Positions 26,074 through 38,088 are shown, counted from the stretch's first letter. The stretch is DNA of 52,857 bases from Mycobacteriales bacterium (GCA_035995165.1 DASYKU010000113.1:1-52857); one strand, 5' to 3'. The notes: generated by a model not told the origin, from the letters alone. Numbers and translations: made by a program.

Positions 26074-27104
26074 GGCGCACCACCCGGCGCGGGCCGGCGC
26101 GCTGCCACCATGCGCTCCTGCCGGCGCAGCACCAGGTCGAGCCCTTCCGCGCGCATCCGGCGGTCGATGTAGAGCAGCGCGAGGACACCGGCCAGGAACG
26201 GCGCGGTGATCATCCCGGCGACGATCCCGCCGATCACCGTCAGCGCGAGCACCACGACCGTCACGACGGGCTGGTCGTCGTCGTCCGCCCCGGTGGCGAA
26301 CACGACGATGGCGCCGGCGATCTCGAACGGCACCGCGATGAGGAAGTTCATCAGGAAGCCGATCAGGACCGACAGCGTCCTGACCCACCACACCCGGATG
26401 AGACTCGGCCAGGCCAGCCGCCAGGACCGGCCCAGCGCCGCGAACGGGCCGATGCCTTCGAGCACCAGGGCCGGCGTGGTGAGCGCCCACGCGGCCCAGA
26501 GGATCAAGCCAGGCACCAGGAGGACGATCAGCCCGACGTACGGCAGGATCCCGGCGATCGCGGCGGCCACGACCAGCGCGCCTACCCGCCGCCGGATCCG
26601 GCGCCAGACGTCCGCCGCGCTCACGCTCCGGCCGAGGACGTCCTCGGAGACGACGACCACCAGCATCCCGGTGAGCACCGCCCCGACGACCGCAGCCAGC
26701 AGCGTGCCGACGATCCCGCCGAACCCGCCGATCGCCTGGATGGAGAGGGCCTGGTCCTCGAAGCTGCCGAAGGTGGGCAGCCCGTTGGTCACCAGTTCGA
26801 CCACCAGCGACAGGAGTTGCTGGACGGTCACCAGCAGCGCTGCCAGCCCCACCGTCGCCCGCGGGTTGCGGCGGATCGTGGTGAAAGTCCCGTCGAGGAT
26901 GTCGCCGATACTGAGCGGCCGCAGCGGGATGGCGTCGGACTGGGCGCGATAGATCGGTTCGGGTGCCTGCACCGAACCGGGCGAAGGCCGGAATCCGCCT
27001 GGTGCTGCCCCGGGTGCGCCGCTGGTGTCGGGCGCCGACCAGGGTGCCGGCGACGCCGAATCCGGGCCGTGGACGGCACCGTCCAGGCCCTGCTCCTGGC
27101 TCAT
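26070..27104 (-). CDS. multi-helix membrane protein, first gene of the MoxR operon
   Basis: 344 residues from ATG 27104, with GGGAGGCGGAAGAG just upstream. About 90 soluble, Pro/Gly/Ala-rich residues precede the conserved phrase IPLRPLSIGDILDGTFTTIRRNPRATVGLAALLVT. Around six membrane helices follow, then a short basic tail (LALLYIDRRMRAEGLDLVLRR). The pattern resembles the glycerophosphodiester-phosphodiesterase membrane-domain-like proteins found ahead of DUF4129 and DUF4350 genes in actinomycetes. No catalytic residues of the phosphodiesterase are present. It probably forms a membrane complex with the next two gene products. Confidence 0.8.
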   Translation of the reverse strand: MSQEQGLDGAVHGPDSASPAPWSAPDTSGAPGAAPGGFRPSPGSVQAPEPIYRAQSDAIPLRPLSIGDILDGTFTTIRRNPRATVGLAALLVTVQQLLSLVVELVTNGLPTFGSFEDQALSIQAIGGFGGIVGTLLAAVVGAVLTGMLVVVVSEDVLGRSVSAADVWRRIRRRVGALVVAAAIAGILPYVGLIVLLVPGLILWAAWALTTPALVLEGIGPFAALGRSWRLAWPSLIRVWWVRTLSVLIGFLMNFLIAVPFEIAGAIVVFATGADDDDQPVVTVVVLALTVIGGIVAGMITAPFLAGVLALLYIDRRMRAEGLDLVLRRQERMVAARRPAPGGAP

Positions 27105-27255
27105 CGGCGCTCTTCCGCCTCCCGTGCCGGTCGGTGCGCCTGGGCGCCGGTCGGACCATGGTGTCACGCTGCCGCTGACCTCCGTAGGCAGCCCGTGGGC
27201 ACCCCGCTGCGGTGTAGTCCGACACACCCGGGCGGTCGGGTGACAACATGTAGGT
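27105..27255. promoter_or_regulatory. divergent promoter region of the MoxR operon and mtrA
   Basis: 151 bases. Before mtrA, CAACAT (27244-27249) stands 6 bases from the GTG, a weak leaderless-type -10. GTGTCACGCTG near 27161 resembles reported MtrA-site sequences (GTCAC core), allowing autoregulation. Neither is strong. Confidence 0.35.
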
Positions 27256-27933
27256 GTGAAGGGACGCGTTCTGGTCGTCGATGACGACCCAGCTCTCGCA
27301 GAAATGCTCGGCATCGTTCTGCGCGGTGAGGGTTTCGACCCCGCCTTCGTCGCGGACGGTGGCCGTGCCCTGAACTCGTTCCGGGACGTCAAGCCGGACG
27401 TGGTACTGCTCGACCTGATGCTGCCCGGGCTGAGCGGCATCGACGTCTGCAAGCTCATCCGGGCCGAGTCCGGTGTACCGATCATCATGCTCACCGCCAA
27501 GAGTGACACTGTCGACATCGTGCTGGGCCTGGAGTCGGGGGCGGACGACTACGTCGTCAAACCCTTCAAGCCGAAGGAACTGGTCGCCCGGATGCGGGCC
27601 CGGCTGCGCCGGACCGACGAGCCGCCAGCCGAGTCGCTCGCGATCGGGGACGTGGCGATCGACGTTCCCGGCCACTCGGTGTCCCGGGCCGGCGTCCCGA
27701 TCCCGCTGACGCCGCTCGAGTTCGATCTGCTGGTGGCGCTGGCCCGTAAGCCGCGCCAGGTCTTCACCCGCGAGGTGCTGCTCGAGCAGGTGTGGGGATA
27801 TCGGCACGCGGCCGATACCCGGCTGGTCAACGTGCACGTCCAGCGGCTGCGGTCGAAGGTCGAGCGCGACCCCGAGCACCCGGAGATCGTGCTCACCGTC
27901 CGGGGCGTCGGGTACAAAGCCGGCCCGCCATGA
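27256..27933 (+). CDS. mtrA: MtrA response regulator
   Basis: 225 residues, GTG start. It is an OmpR-family regulator that acts with MtrB on cell-wall, division, replication and osmotic genes. The receiver domain (1-115) has the acidic pair VDDD, the phospho-acceptor Asp53 in LLDLMLPG, the Thr in MLTAKSD and Lys in VVKPFKP. The winged-helix effector domain (~130-225) includes LTPLEFDLLVALARKPRQVFTREVLLEQVWGYRHAADTRLVNVHVQRLRSKVE. The sequence is very close to mycobacterial and Streptomyces MtrA by eye. It overlaps mtrB by ATGA. Confidence 0.97.
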   Translation: MKGRVLVVDDDPALAEMLGIVLRGEGFDPAFVADGGRALNSFRDVKPDVVLLDLMLPGLSGIDVCKLIRAESGVPIIMLTAKSDTVDIVLGLESGADDYVVKPFKPKELVARMRARLRRTDEPPAESLAIGDVAIDVPGHSVSRAGVPIPLTPLEFDLLVALARKPRQVFTREVLLEQVWGYRHAADTRLVNVHVQRLRSKVERDPEHPEIVLTVRGVGYKAGPP

Positions 27934-29744
27934 CCGTGGAGCCGCGGGCGGACGCCGACCCGGTGCCTCCACAACCACCTGGGGCGTCCAGGCCATCTGG
28001 CCGGACGGTTCCGCTCGAGGCCGCCCTGTCGATCGTGCGCTCCCTCTCGGCTCTCGGTGGTACGACGGCGGCCCGACCGCCGCGGATCGACGTGCTCGGC
28101 GATCCCGATGCGGACCGACCGGCATCGCGGCTCCGGCGGGCGTGGATCGCCACCCGCTACACGGTCGCCAACTGGGTTCGCTGGGCGGTCGAGCGCTGGC
28201 GCCGGTCGCTCCAGCTCCGGGTGGCCGCGACGACAGTGCTGCTGTCCGGCTTCGTGGTGGTCGTCGTCGGCATCCTCTCGGTCGGCGCCATCAGCGCCGG
28301 CGTCCTCGACGGCAAGCGGAAGGCCGCCCACGCCGAGGTCGCCAACGGCGTGCGGGTGGCGCAGGGGCAGCTGGCCGCCTCGGCGCCGCAGGACAGCCGC
28401 AGCCTCGACCGCTCCGGCGAAGCGGTCCGCAGCTCGGTCGCCAGCCGCGGTGCCGCCGCCGGCCTCTTCTCCATCGTCGTGATCTCGAAGAGCTCCCCGC
28501 CGTACGTCTCTGGCTTCGCCTCGGCCGGCGACATACCCGAGGACCTGCGTCAGCAGGTCGAGCAGGGTCGCTTCGCCGACATGTACTCGCCGGTGCAGGC
28601 CGGCGACGGCACCTTCACCAAGGGGCTCGTCGTCGGGGCGCCGGTGACCCGGCAGCCCGACTCGGTGCAGCTCTACTACCTGTTCCCGCTCGAGGCCGAG
28701 CAGCGGACGCTCACGCTGGTCCGCAACACCGTGCTGCTGACCGGGATCCTGCTGGTCGTGTTGCTCGCCGCGGTCGCGTTGATGGTGACCCGCCAGGTTG
28801 TCCGGCCGGTCCGGGTCGCCGCCGAGGTCGCCGAGCAGTTCGCTTCCGGCCGGCTGCGCGAGCGGATGCAGGTGCGTGGCGAGGACGACCTGGCGGCGTT
28901 GGCAGCGGCATTCAACGACATGGCGGACAGCCTTCAGGGCCAGATCACCAAGCTGGAGGAGATGTCGCGGCTGCAGCGCCGCTTCACCAGCGACGTGTCT
29001 CACGAGCTACGCACCCCCCTCACGACGATCCGGATGGCCACCGACCTGTTGCACGCGGCGCGGTCCGATTTCGAGCCGCACGTCGCCCGTTCGGCCGAGC
29101 TGCTGCAGGCCGAGCTCGACCGATTCGAGTCGCTGCTGGCCGACCTGTTGGAGATCAGCCGGTACGACGCGCACGTCGCCGTCCTCGAACCTGATCCGAT
29201 CGACCTGCGCGGCCTGGTCCGCAGCTCGGTCGACGCGGTGGCCGCTGTCGCCGAGCGCGCGTCGGTCCAGGTCCACGTCGACATGCCCGACGGTCCTGTG
29301 GTCGCGGACGTGGACGGCCGGCGGGTCGAGCGGATCCTGCGCAACCTCCTGGTCAACGCCGTCGAGCACGGCGAGGGCGGGTCGGTCGAAGTGGCGCTGC
29401 GTGGGGACGGACAGGCGGTGGCGGTGACCGTGCGGGACCACGGCGTGGGGCTGCGGCCGGGCGAGGCCGCGCTGGTCTTCGACCGGTTCTGGCGGGCCGA
29501 CCCGTCCCGGGACCGGCGTACCGGTGGCACCGGCCTCGGCCTCTCGATCAGCCTGGAGGACGCGCGGCTGCACGGCGGCTGGCTGCACGCCTGGGGACGT
29601 CCGGGACACGGTGCGCAGTTCCGCCTCACGCTGCCGGTGCACAGCGGCGAGAAGGTCGTCGCCTCGCCGCTGCCCATCGAGCCGGCCGACGTCACCCGCC
29701 CCACCGGCCCCGGCCGGCGGATCATCGCGCCGTGGCCGGCATGA
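27930..29744 (+). CDS. mtrB: MtrB sensor histidine kinase
   Basis: 604 residues from ATG 27930 (ATGA overlap with mtrA). A ~95-residue cytoplasmic leader is followed by TM1 (~98-122), an extracellular sensor of ~140 residues, TM2 (~260-288), a HAMP linker (RPVRVAAEVAEQFASGRLRERMQVRGEDDLAALAAAFNDMA) and a HisKA dimer helix with phospho-acceptor His358 in SDVSHELRTPLTT. The ATPase domain has N box LRNLLVNAVEHGEGG, G1 VRDHGVGL, F box LVFDRFWRADPSR and G2 TGGTGLGLSIS. It phosphorylates MtrA. The extracellular loop is of the usual MtrB size. It overlaps lpqB by ATGA. Confidence 0.97.
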   Translation: MTVEPRADADPVPPQPPGASRPSGRTVPLEAALSIVRSLSALGGTTAARPPRIDVLGDPDADRPASRLRRAWIATRYTVANWVRWAVERWRRSLQLRVAATTVLLSGFVVVVVGILSVGAISAGVLDGKRKAAHAEVANGVRVAQGQLAASAPQDSRSLDRSGEAVRSSVASRGAAAGLFSIVVISKSSPPYVSGFASAGDIPEDLRQQVEQGRFADMYSPVQAGDGTFTKGLVVGAPVTRQPDSVQLYYLFPLEAEQRTLTLVRNTVLLTGILLVVLLAAVALMVTRQVVRPVRVAAEVAEQFASGRLRERMQVRGEDDLAALAAAFNDMADSLQGQITKLEEMSRLQRRFTSDVSHELRTPLTTIRMATDLLHAARSDFEPHVARSAELLQAELDRFESLLADLLEISRYDAHVAVLEPDPIDLRGLVRSSVDAVAAVAERASVQVHVDMPDGPVVADVDGRRVERILRNLLVNAVEHGEGGSVEVALRGDGQAVAVTVRDHGVGLRPGEAALVFDRFWRADPSRDRRTGGTGLGLSISLEDARLHGGWLHAWGRPGHGAQFRLTLPVHSGEKVVASPLPIEPADVTRPTGPGRRIIAPWPA

Positions 29745-31477
29745 GCCGGCACCTCGCCGGTCGCCGCGCCGGCGCCGCGCTGCTGACCCTCGTCGCAGCG
29801 ATGCTGGTCAGCACCGGCTGCGCGAGCATCCCGAGTTCTTCCCGGCCGCAGGTCATCGCCGAGTCGGTGCCCGCGGCCTCGCCGACTGTCGATGACGATC
29901 CCCGCTACGACGAGATCGTGCCGCGGCAGGGCGAGACGCCCGAGGACATCGTCCGCGACTTCCTGCGGGCGAGCGGCAGCTTCGACCGGAACCACGCGCG
30001 AGCCCGGGCGTATCTCACTAGCGTCGCCAACGCCGGCTGGAAGGACGGGAGCGGCGCCTCGATCCTCGAGGACGCGCCGTATCTCGACACCCGCAACGGC
30101 GGCGCGGTCCTGATGACCGCCCAGCAGCAGGGGCGCCTGGACGACGCCGGCTCGTACGTCCCGGGCACCGCTCCGTACCCATACTCCTTCCGGCTGAAGA
30201 AGGTCAACGGGAACTGGCGGATCGACAACCCACCGCCCGGGCTCCTCATCGAGTCGGCGACCTTCGACGTCGCCTACCGCCCCTACGAGATCTACTTCCT
30301 CGACTCGACCCGCACCCACGTCGTCCCCGACGTCCGCTGGTACGCCGCGGCCCAGGACACCCTGCCGAGCCTGCTCGTGACCGCGATCGAGCGAGGTCCC
30401 TCGCAGTGGCTCCAGTCGGCGGTCCTGTCCGACCTGGCCGGCATCGTCCTGAAGAACAACATCGAGCAGGAGAGCGACCGGGTCAAGGTCTACCTGACGG
30501 GCCTGGACGATCAGGCCGACACGTTGACCGCCGGCGGCTTCGCGCAACTGGTCTGGACGCTCGACCAGGTAGGGGTCGGCGGTGTCGAGGTGTATTCCGA
30601 CGGCCGGCTGCTGGCCCCGCGGAATGCGCCCGGCCGGACCATGCAACAACTCAGCGACTGGCGGTCCTTCAACCCGGACGGCCTGAGCGCCGCCGCCATC
30701 GGGTACTACATCCGCGGCGGCGCAGTGTGGACCACGGCGGACAAGCCGATTTCCGGTGCGGCCGGACGCAGCACGTTCGATGCACTTTCCGTAGGTGTGT
30801 CGGTCGACCAGCGTTCGTTGGCCATCGTCCGGAAGACGTCCGGTGGCGAGGTGCTCTACGTGGGCGACGCCGGTTCCTTGCATCCGACGACCGTGATCGG
30901 CAAGTCGCTGACCAGACCGACGTGGGGTCCCGGCACACGGGAGGTCTGGACCGTCAAGGACGGCCGGGACGTGCTGCTGGTTCCGCTGAGCGGGGGGGCC
31001 GCCCGCGTCGACGTGACCAGGCTCGACCAGATCGGCAACATCCGCACGCTGGCGCTGTCCCGGGACGGCTCGCGGGTGGCGATCGTCGGCGGCGCCAAGG
31101 GCAAGGAGAGGCTCTGGATCGGTGTGGTCATCCGGGGCGGCGGACAGACCCGGATCGACCTGGCCCGGCAGATGAACGTCGGCGACGATCCTGTCATCGA
31201 CGCGAGTTGGTCGGACTCGCTCAGCGTCGTCGCGCTGACACACACCAGCGGCCAGGACAGCAGCCTCTACTCCGTCGACGTCAGTGGCGCGACGGATCCG
31301 AGGCTGATCCCCACCACCGGTCTCCCCGGTCCGCCTGATGCCATCGCCGCCGGCCCCTCGCTGCCGCTGCTGACGATCGCGGCGGACGGGCTGTGGCGCA
31401 CCCCGACCACGGACGACGCCTGGACGAGGGCGGTTGAGAAGCGCACGGGCGAGTCGGCGCCCGCGTACCCCGGCTGA
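29741..31477 (+). CDS. lpqB: lipoprotein LpqB, MtrAB partner
   Basis: 578 residues from ATG 29741 (ATGA overlap with mtrB); a GTG at 29732 is also in frame. The signal peptide ends in lipobox VSTGC (Cys27), so the mature protein is anchored in the outer face of the membrane. A GerMN-like region lies at ~190-300 (DVRWYAAAQDTLPSLLVTAIERGPSQWLQSAV), followed by a beta-propeller-like C-terminal half (LALSRDGSRVAIVGGAKGKERLWIGVV). In actinomycetes LpqB modulates MtrB signalling and cell division. Third gene of the mtrA-mtrB-lpqB operon, as in related genomes. Confidence 0.95.
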   Translation: MSRHLAGRRAGAALLTLVAAMLVSTGCASIPSSSRPQVIAESVPAASPTVDDDPRYDEIVPRQGETPEDIVRDFLRASGSFDRNHARARAYLTSVANAGWKDGSGASILEDAPYLDTRNGGAVLMTAQQQGRLDDAGSYVPGTAPYPYSFRLKKVNGNWRIDNPPPGLLIESATFDVAYRPYEIYFLDSTRTHVVPDVRWYAAAQDTLPSLLVTAIERGPSQWLQSAVLSDLAGIVLKNNIEQESDRVKVYLTGLDDQADTLTAGGFAQLVWTLDQVGVGGVEVYSDGRLLAPRNAPGRTMQQLSDWRSFNPDGLSAAAIGYYIRGGAVWTTADKPISGAAGRSTFDALSVGVSVDQRSLAIVRKTSGGEVLYVGDAGSLHPTTVIGKSLTRPTWGPGTREVWTVKDGRDVLLVPLSGGAARVDVTRLDQIGNIRTLALSRDGSRVAIVGGAKGKERLWIGVVIRGGGQTRIDLARQMNVGDDPVIDASWSDSLSVVALTHTSGQDSSLYSVDVSGATDPRLIPTTGLPGPPDAIAAGPSLPLLTIAADGLWRTPTTDDAWTRAVEKRTGESAPAYPG

Positions 31478-31568
31478 GTCGGCCCACCGCCGTATCCGAT
31501 TCATCCCGCACCTCCTCACGTCGCTCGCAGGACCAGTAGTACCAACCCCGTGTCACGGCCCCAAACCG

Positions 31569-31596
31569 TTGTCCACAGGCCGGAGCGTCATCCACA
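31569..31596 (+). promoter_or_regulatory. pair of DnaA-box-like 9-mers
   Basis: TTGTCCACA (31569-31577), the usual actinomycete DnaA box, and TCATCCACA (31588-31596), one base from TTATCCACA apart from the C, lie 19 bp apart in the same orientation between lpqB and comF. They could be DnaA binding or titration sites; two boxes do not make an origin. Confidence 0.5.
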
Positions 31597-31647
31597 GATC
31601 GCGGATCCGGCCTTCCGCGGCCGGCGCACGACGGCGACGGTCATCGC

Positions 31648-32306
31648 GTGATCTCGCTTCTGACCGAGTTGGTCCTCCCGAGCCGTTGCGCCGGATGCGT
31701 CGACGCCCGCGGGCCGTTGTGCGTCCGGTGCGAGCCGTCGTTGTGCCGGCCGCGGCGGCACCGGCCAGATCCGGCACCGGAAGGACTGCCGCCACTGGCC
31801 ATTGCCGCCGACTACGCCGGACCGGCTCGCGCCGCCCTGCTCGCCTATAAGGAGCGGGGCCGGCGGGACCTGGCCGGCGTCCTGGCTGGCGCCTTGGCCC
31901 TGTCCGTACAGGAGCTGGCCGACGGGCCGGTCTGGCTGGTGCCGGTGCCCTCGGCCGCGGTGGTCGCCCGGAAACGCGGCGGGCAGCACGTGCAGCGGCT
32001 GGCCGCGGGCGCCGCCCGGATCCTCGGCCGCACCGGGATGGTCGTCGAGGTCGCGCCGCTGCTCCGGCTCACCGCAGTCCGGCCGGACACCGCGAGCCTG
32101 AGCGCGGCGGAGCGGGAGATTGCCGCGGCCGGCAAGTTCACCGCTGACCCTCAGCGAGTCGCGGCTATCGGCGGAACTGCTCGGCTGCTGGTGATCGTTG
32201 ACGATCTGGTGACCACCGGCAGCACCATCGCGGATGCCGCCCGAGCGTTGCGGACGGCGGGACTCGCGGTGGCCGGCGGCGCTGCGGTCGCGGGCACCCA
32301 ACGTAG
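31648..32306 (+). CDS. comF: ComF-family phosphoribosyltransferase-like protein lacking a nearby in-frame stop
   Basis: GTG 31648. A zinc-finger start, PSRCAGCVDARGPLCVRCEPSL, leads to the phosphoribosyltransferase domain (AIAADYAGPARAALLAYKERGRRDLAGVLAG, VWLVPVPSAA, RKRGGQHVQRLA) and the PRPP loop LLVIVDDLVTTGSTI. This is the full ComF layout (~220 residues), linked in other bacteria to DNA uptake or repair. The domain is complete by about 32300, yet this frame has no stop until 35475. A TAG at 32304-32306 sits one frame away, exactly where ComF should end. The tail past it uses TTA and CTA codons and is not protein-like, so a one-base indel (real or sequencing error) is likely. The end given is that TAG. 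Confidence 0.75.
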
Positions 32307-32614
32307 GAACCCTGGGTATCCAAATAACCGCGAGGCGTTACTATTCGTGGCTGTCAGACCGTACACAACATCAAGTTCTCAGCATCTTCGAGGGCAGATG
32401 GCGCGTAGGAGGAGCGCGAGCCGGGTAGCGCATCTGGGCGGCCGGGGGGTGTTCTCACCCGACCCGGCTCGGCTACCGTCAAGCAGGACCTGGGTAGAGG
32501 AGGCGTCACGCCGTAACCGGCTCTGGTACCGGTGGTGTGCCGCCCGCGGCGAGCGGAACTCGTCGCGGTGCGGAGCCGAGAGCGGCGGGCGTCCATCACC
32601 GCACAGGAGGTCGC
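32307..32614. promoter_or_regulatory. 308-bp region between comF core and hpf, hpf promoter and leader
   Basis: Composition is noticeably less GC-rich in 32310-32400. No gene is supported, although the comF frame stays open through it. GGGTAT at 32314-32319 resembles the -10 of SigB/SigH-type stress promoters, but no matching -35 is clear. TACCGT near 32472 is another possible -10 box closer to hpf. Confidence 0.3.
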
Positions 32615-33214
32615 GTGGACGTCGTGGTCAGGGGCCGCAACGTGGAGGTGCCGGAGCACTTCCGGCAGCACGTCGCGGAGAAGATCGAACGAGTCGAGCG
32701 GTACGACCACCGAATAATTCGTGTCGACGTGGAGCTCTACCACGAGCGCAACCCACGTCAGTCGCCATCCTGTCAACGGGTCGAGGTCACCTGCGCGACC
32801 CGCGGGCCGGTCATACGGGCGGAGGCCTGTGCCTCCGACTTCTACCGCGCACTGGACGCCGCGGTCGCCAAGCTGGACAGCCGCATGAGGAGAGCCGCCG
32901 ACCGGCGGCGAGTGCATCGCGGTTCACGGACCCCCACCTCCGTGGCCGCCGCGACCGGCGGTCTCGGGGCGAACGGCGACGCCTCCCTGGCGACACTCGA
33001 ACGGGCGGAGGCCGAGGAGCGCGAGGAGTTCGGCGGTCTCGTCGTCCGGGAGAAGGAGCACCCGGCCGAGCCGATGTCCATCGACCGTGCCCTGTTCGAG
33101 ATGGAGCTGGTCGGGCACGACTTCTTCCTGTTCGCCGACGCCGAGAACGGGCGACCGAGCGTGGTCTACCGGCGCAAGGGCTACGACTACGGCGTGATCC
33201 GGCTCGTCGACTGA
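32615..33214 (+). CDS. hpf: long-form ribosome hibernation promoting factor
   Basis: 199 residues from GTG 32615 with AGGAGG 4 bases upstream. The N-terminal domain (~1-105, VDVVVRGRNVEVPEHFRQHVAEKIERVERYDHRIIRVDVELYHE ... FYRALDAAVAKLDSRMRRAADRRRVHRG) is the RaiA/HPF fold that blocks the ribosomal A/P sites. After a linker of ~45 residues, the C-terminal dimerisation domain (SIDRALFEMELVGHDFFLFADAENGRPSVVYRRKGYDYGVIRLVD) pairs 70S ribosomes into 100S dimers in stationary phase. Its place between comF and secA is usual in actinomycetes. Confidence 0.95.
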   Translation: MDVVVRGRNVEVPEHFRQHVAEKIERVERYDHRIIRVDVELYHERNPRQSPSCQRVEVTCATRGPVIRAEACASDFYRALDAAVAKLDSRMRRAADRRRVHRGSRTPTSVAAATGGLGANGDASLATLERAEAEEREEFGGLVVREKEHPAEPMSIDRALFEMELVGHDFFLFADAENGRPSVVYRRKGYDYGVIRLVD

Positions 33215-33325
33215 CCTGGGCGTCTCCGGCCGGCCGGCTCCAGGGTCCGGTCGAGGTCGCGATGCCCTGGTTCTGGCAGACTGCGTCTCGGGGGCGCCGG
33301 GTGACCGGCGCGACAGAGTCGCACG

Positions 33326-34039
33326 ATGCGGGGGCGATCGGTGACCGAGGACATGGAGCCGGATTCGGCTGGCCGGCCGGAGGCAATCCGGGTGCTGCTG
33401 GTGGACGACCATGCGCTGTTCCGGCGCGGTCTACGGGTGACGCTGGACCTGGAACCCGACATGGTCGTGGTGGGGGAGTCAGGGGACGGGACCGAGGCGG
33501 TCGAGCGGTCGATCGAGACGCTGCCGGACATCGTGCTGATGGACGTCCGGATGCCCCGTCGTGGCGGGATCGAGGCGTGCTCGGCGATCAAGGCGGCGGT
33601 GCCGTCGGCGAGGATCGTCATGCTCACGATGAGCGACGACGAGGGGGACCTCTACGACGCGATCCGGGCCGGAGCCAGTGGCTACCTGCTCAAGGACCTG
33701 CCGATCGACGAGGTGGCGCACTCGATCCGGCAGGTGATGACCGGGCAGTCGCTGATCAGCCCGTCCCTGGCCTCGAAGCTGCTGACCGAGTTCGCCGCGA
33801 TGGCCAAGCGCGGCGACACCGTGCAGGTACCACCGAGCCCGCGGCTGACCGCCCGGGAGATGGAGGTGCTCCGGCTCGTGGCACGCGGGATGAACAACCG
33901 CGACATCGCCCGCGAGCTGTTCATCAGCGAGAACACCGTGAAGAACCACATCCGCAACATCCTGGAGAAGCTGCAGCTGCACTCGCGGATGGAAGCGGTG
34001 GTGTACGCGGTACGCGAGAAGCTGCTCGAGATCACTTGA
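33326..34039 (+). CDS. NarL/LuxR-type response regulator
   Basis: 237 residues; GTG at 33341 is an alternative start. The receiver domain (~20-140) has VLLVDDHALFRRGL, phospho-acceptor Asp73 in LMDVRMPRRGG, and MLTMSDDE and LLKDLPIDEV in the expected places. The C-terminal LuxR helix-turn-helix reads LTAREMEVLRLVARGMNNRDIARELFISENTVKNHIRNILEKLQLHSRMEAVVYA. No histidine kinase lies beside it, so it is an orphan regulator. Its place between hpf and secA is kept in many actinomycetes. It converges with the GNAT gene, 11 bases apart. Confidence 0.92.
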   Translation: MRGRSVTEDMEPDSAGRPEAIRVLLVDDHALFRRGLRVTLDLEPDMVVVGESGDGTEAVERSIETLPDIVLMDVRMPRRGGIEACSAIKAAVPSARIVMLTMSDDEGDLYDAIRAGASGYLLKDLPIDEVAHSIRQVMTGQSLISPSLASKLLTEFAAMAKRGDTVQVPPSPRLTAREMEVLRLVARGMNNRDIARELFISENTVKNHIRNILEKLQLHSRMEAVVYAVREKLLEIT

Positions 34040-34050
34040 GCACGCGCCGG

Positions 34051-35118
34051 TCAACCCGGCGGCAGCAGGCCGTAACGGGCCTCGTCGGTCCGGCCGCCGT
34101 CCGAGGTCGGCAGCCGCATCCGGGCGGTCCCTTCCGGCCGGAAGCCGGCCCGTTCGGCGACCCGCTGCGAGGCGTGGTTGCCGACCGCGGCGCCGAGCTC
34201 CAGCCGGGCGATGCCGGCCTGGAAGAACGCCCAGTCGGTGACCAGCCGGACGGCCCGGGTGGTCAGGCCGCGCCCTCGCCATCCGGCGCGCAGTCCGTAG
34301 CCGATCTCGGCGATGCGGAATGCCGGGACGGTCATCCGCAGGCCGAGCGAGCCGGCGCAGGCACCGCTCGCGCAATCCACGATCGCGAACCGGGCCTCGT
34401 TGCCGGCCAGCCAGGCCGCTGCGGTGCCGGCCACGAACAGCCGGACGTCCTGCTGCGTCCACAGCCGGGTGGTGGTCGACCACCGCTGCGATTCCGGGTC
34501 CAGCCGCTCGTCGAGCAGGGCGTCCTCGTCGCCCGGACGCAGCGGCCGGACCGCGACGACCCCGTCCGAGATCTCACCGACGTCCGGCAGCCCCCGTCGC
34601 ACCGGAAGCGCGGGATCGCTCGCGAGCCGGCCGAAGACGATCGCGTCCGACCTGGTCCGGCCGGCCGGGAGCGCGGCGCGCAGCTGGCCCTCCCGACGGA
34701 AGCCGGCTGCCAACGCAACCCGCTGGGCCGGCTCGTTCGCGGTCGCGGCGAGCAGCTCCACCCGGACCACTCCGTGCCGGAAGGCCCAACCGCACATCCC
34801 CGAGACCACCTCGGTGCCGTGACCGCGCCGCCGGGCCCAGTCGGCGATCCAGACGTCCAGCCGCGCGGTCGTCGCCCGAGCGGGATCGAGGCAGAGGTCG
34901 GCCGCGCCGATCAGGCGGCCGGTGGTGCGTTCGGTCACCGCCGTCCGCATCCGGCCGCCGTCCCCGGCCGTTCCCCGGTCGGCCGCAGAACGGCCGTAGG
35001 ACTCCGCGCCGCGGACCAGCAGCAGCTCATCGGCATCCTGGGCGCGCAGCGGTCGCAGCAGCAGCCGTGGGGTCTCCACCTGCGCCGAAGACCAGCCCAC
35101 CCCCGCGTACCCGGTCAC
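34051..35118 (-). CDS. tandem-domain GNAT N-acetyltransferase
   Basis: 355 residues from GTG 35118 with GAGGAGGAAG upstream. Two RimJ/RimL-like GNAT domains follow each other: residues ~15-170 (ETPRLLLRPLRAQDADELL ... ARRRGHGTEVVSGMCGWAFRHGVVRVELLAATANEPAQRVALAAGFRREG) and ~185-350 (VVAVRPLRPGDEDALL ... GYGLRAGWRGRGLTTRAVRLVTDWAFFQAGIARLELGAAVGNHASQRVAERAGFRPEG). The second has the stronger acetyl-CoA loop (RGRGLTT). The first is degenerate in its loop (RRRGHGT). It lies between secA and the response regulator on the opposite strand. The substrate is unknown. Confidence 0.88.
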   Translation of the reverse strand: MTGYAGVGWSSAQVETPRLLLRPLRAQDADELLLVRGAESYGRSAADRGTAGDGGRMRTAVTERTTGRLIGAADLCLDPARATTARLDVWIADWARRRGHGTEVVSGMCGWAFRHGVVRVELLAATANEPAQRVALAAGFRREGQLRAALPAGRTRSDAIVFGRLASDPALPVRRGLPDVGEISDGVVAVRPLRPGDEDALLDERLDPESQRWSTTTRLWTQQDVRLFVAGTAAAWLAGNEARFAIVDCASGACAGSLGLRMTVPAFRIAEIGYGLRAGWRGRGLTTRAVRLVTDWAFFQAGIARLELGAAVGNHASQRVAERAGFRPEGTARMRLPTSDGGRTDEARYGLLPPG

Positions 35119-35224
35119 GCTTCCTCCTCGTCCCGCTCGCGCGGAAGCCGTGCGAGCCCTACTTCCGGCACGGAAGGGACCATCCGTCCGTTCGACACCC
35201 GGGGTGGTGTGTCATCCAGCCGCC

Positions 35225-35230
35225 TACGAT
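35225..35230 (+). promoter_or_regulatory. possible secA -10 box
   Basis: TACGAT 36 bases before the secA GTG; no matching -35 is obvious. GAGGGAG at 35247-35253 is the nearest ribosome site but is rather far (13 bases) from GTG. Confidence 0.3.
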
Positions 35231-35266
35231 GGTGTGGAGCCGTTTCGAGGGAGCTGACGTCGCACC

Positions 35267-38080
<2,814 letters not shown>

Positions 38081-38088
38081 CCGCTGCC

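Noticed and set aside
27161-27171. MtrA binding site before mtrA
   Set aside because: Only a single GTCAC-like core without the expected direct repeat; too weak to list as its own site.
31569-31596. Replication origin between lpqB and comF
   Set aside because: Only two DnaA-like boxes, no AT-rich unwinding stretch, and no dnaA/dnaN/gyrB neighbours.
32314-32319. SigB/SigH-type promoter (GGGTAT) for hpf
   Set aside because: No acceptable -35 element 14-16 bases upstream; kept only as a remark in the leader region.
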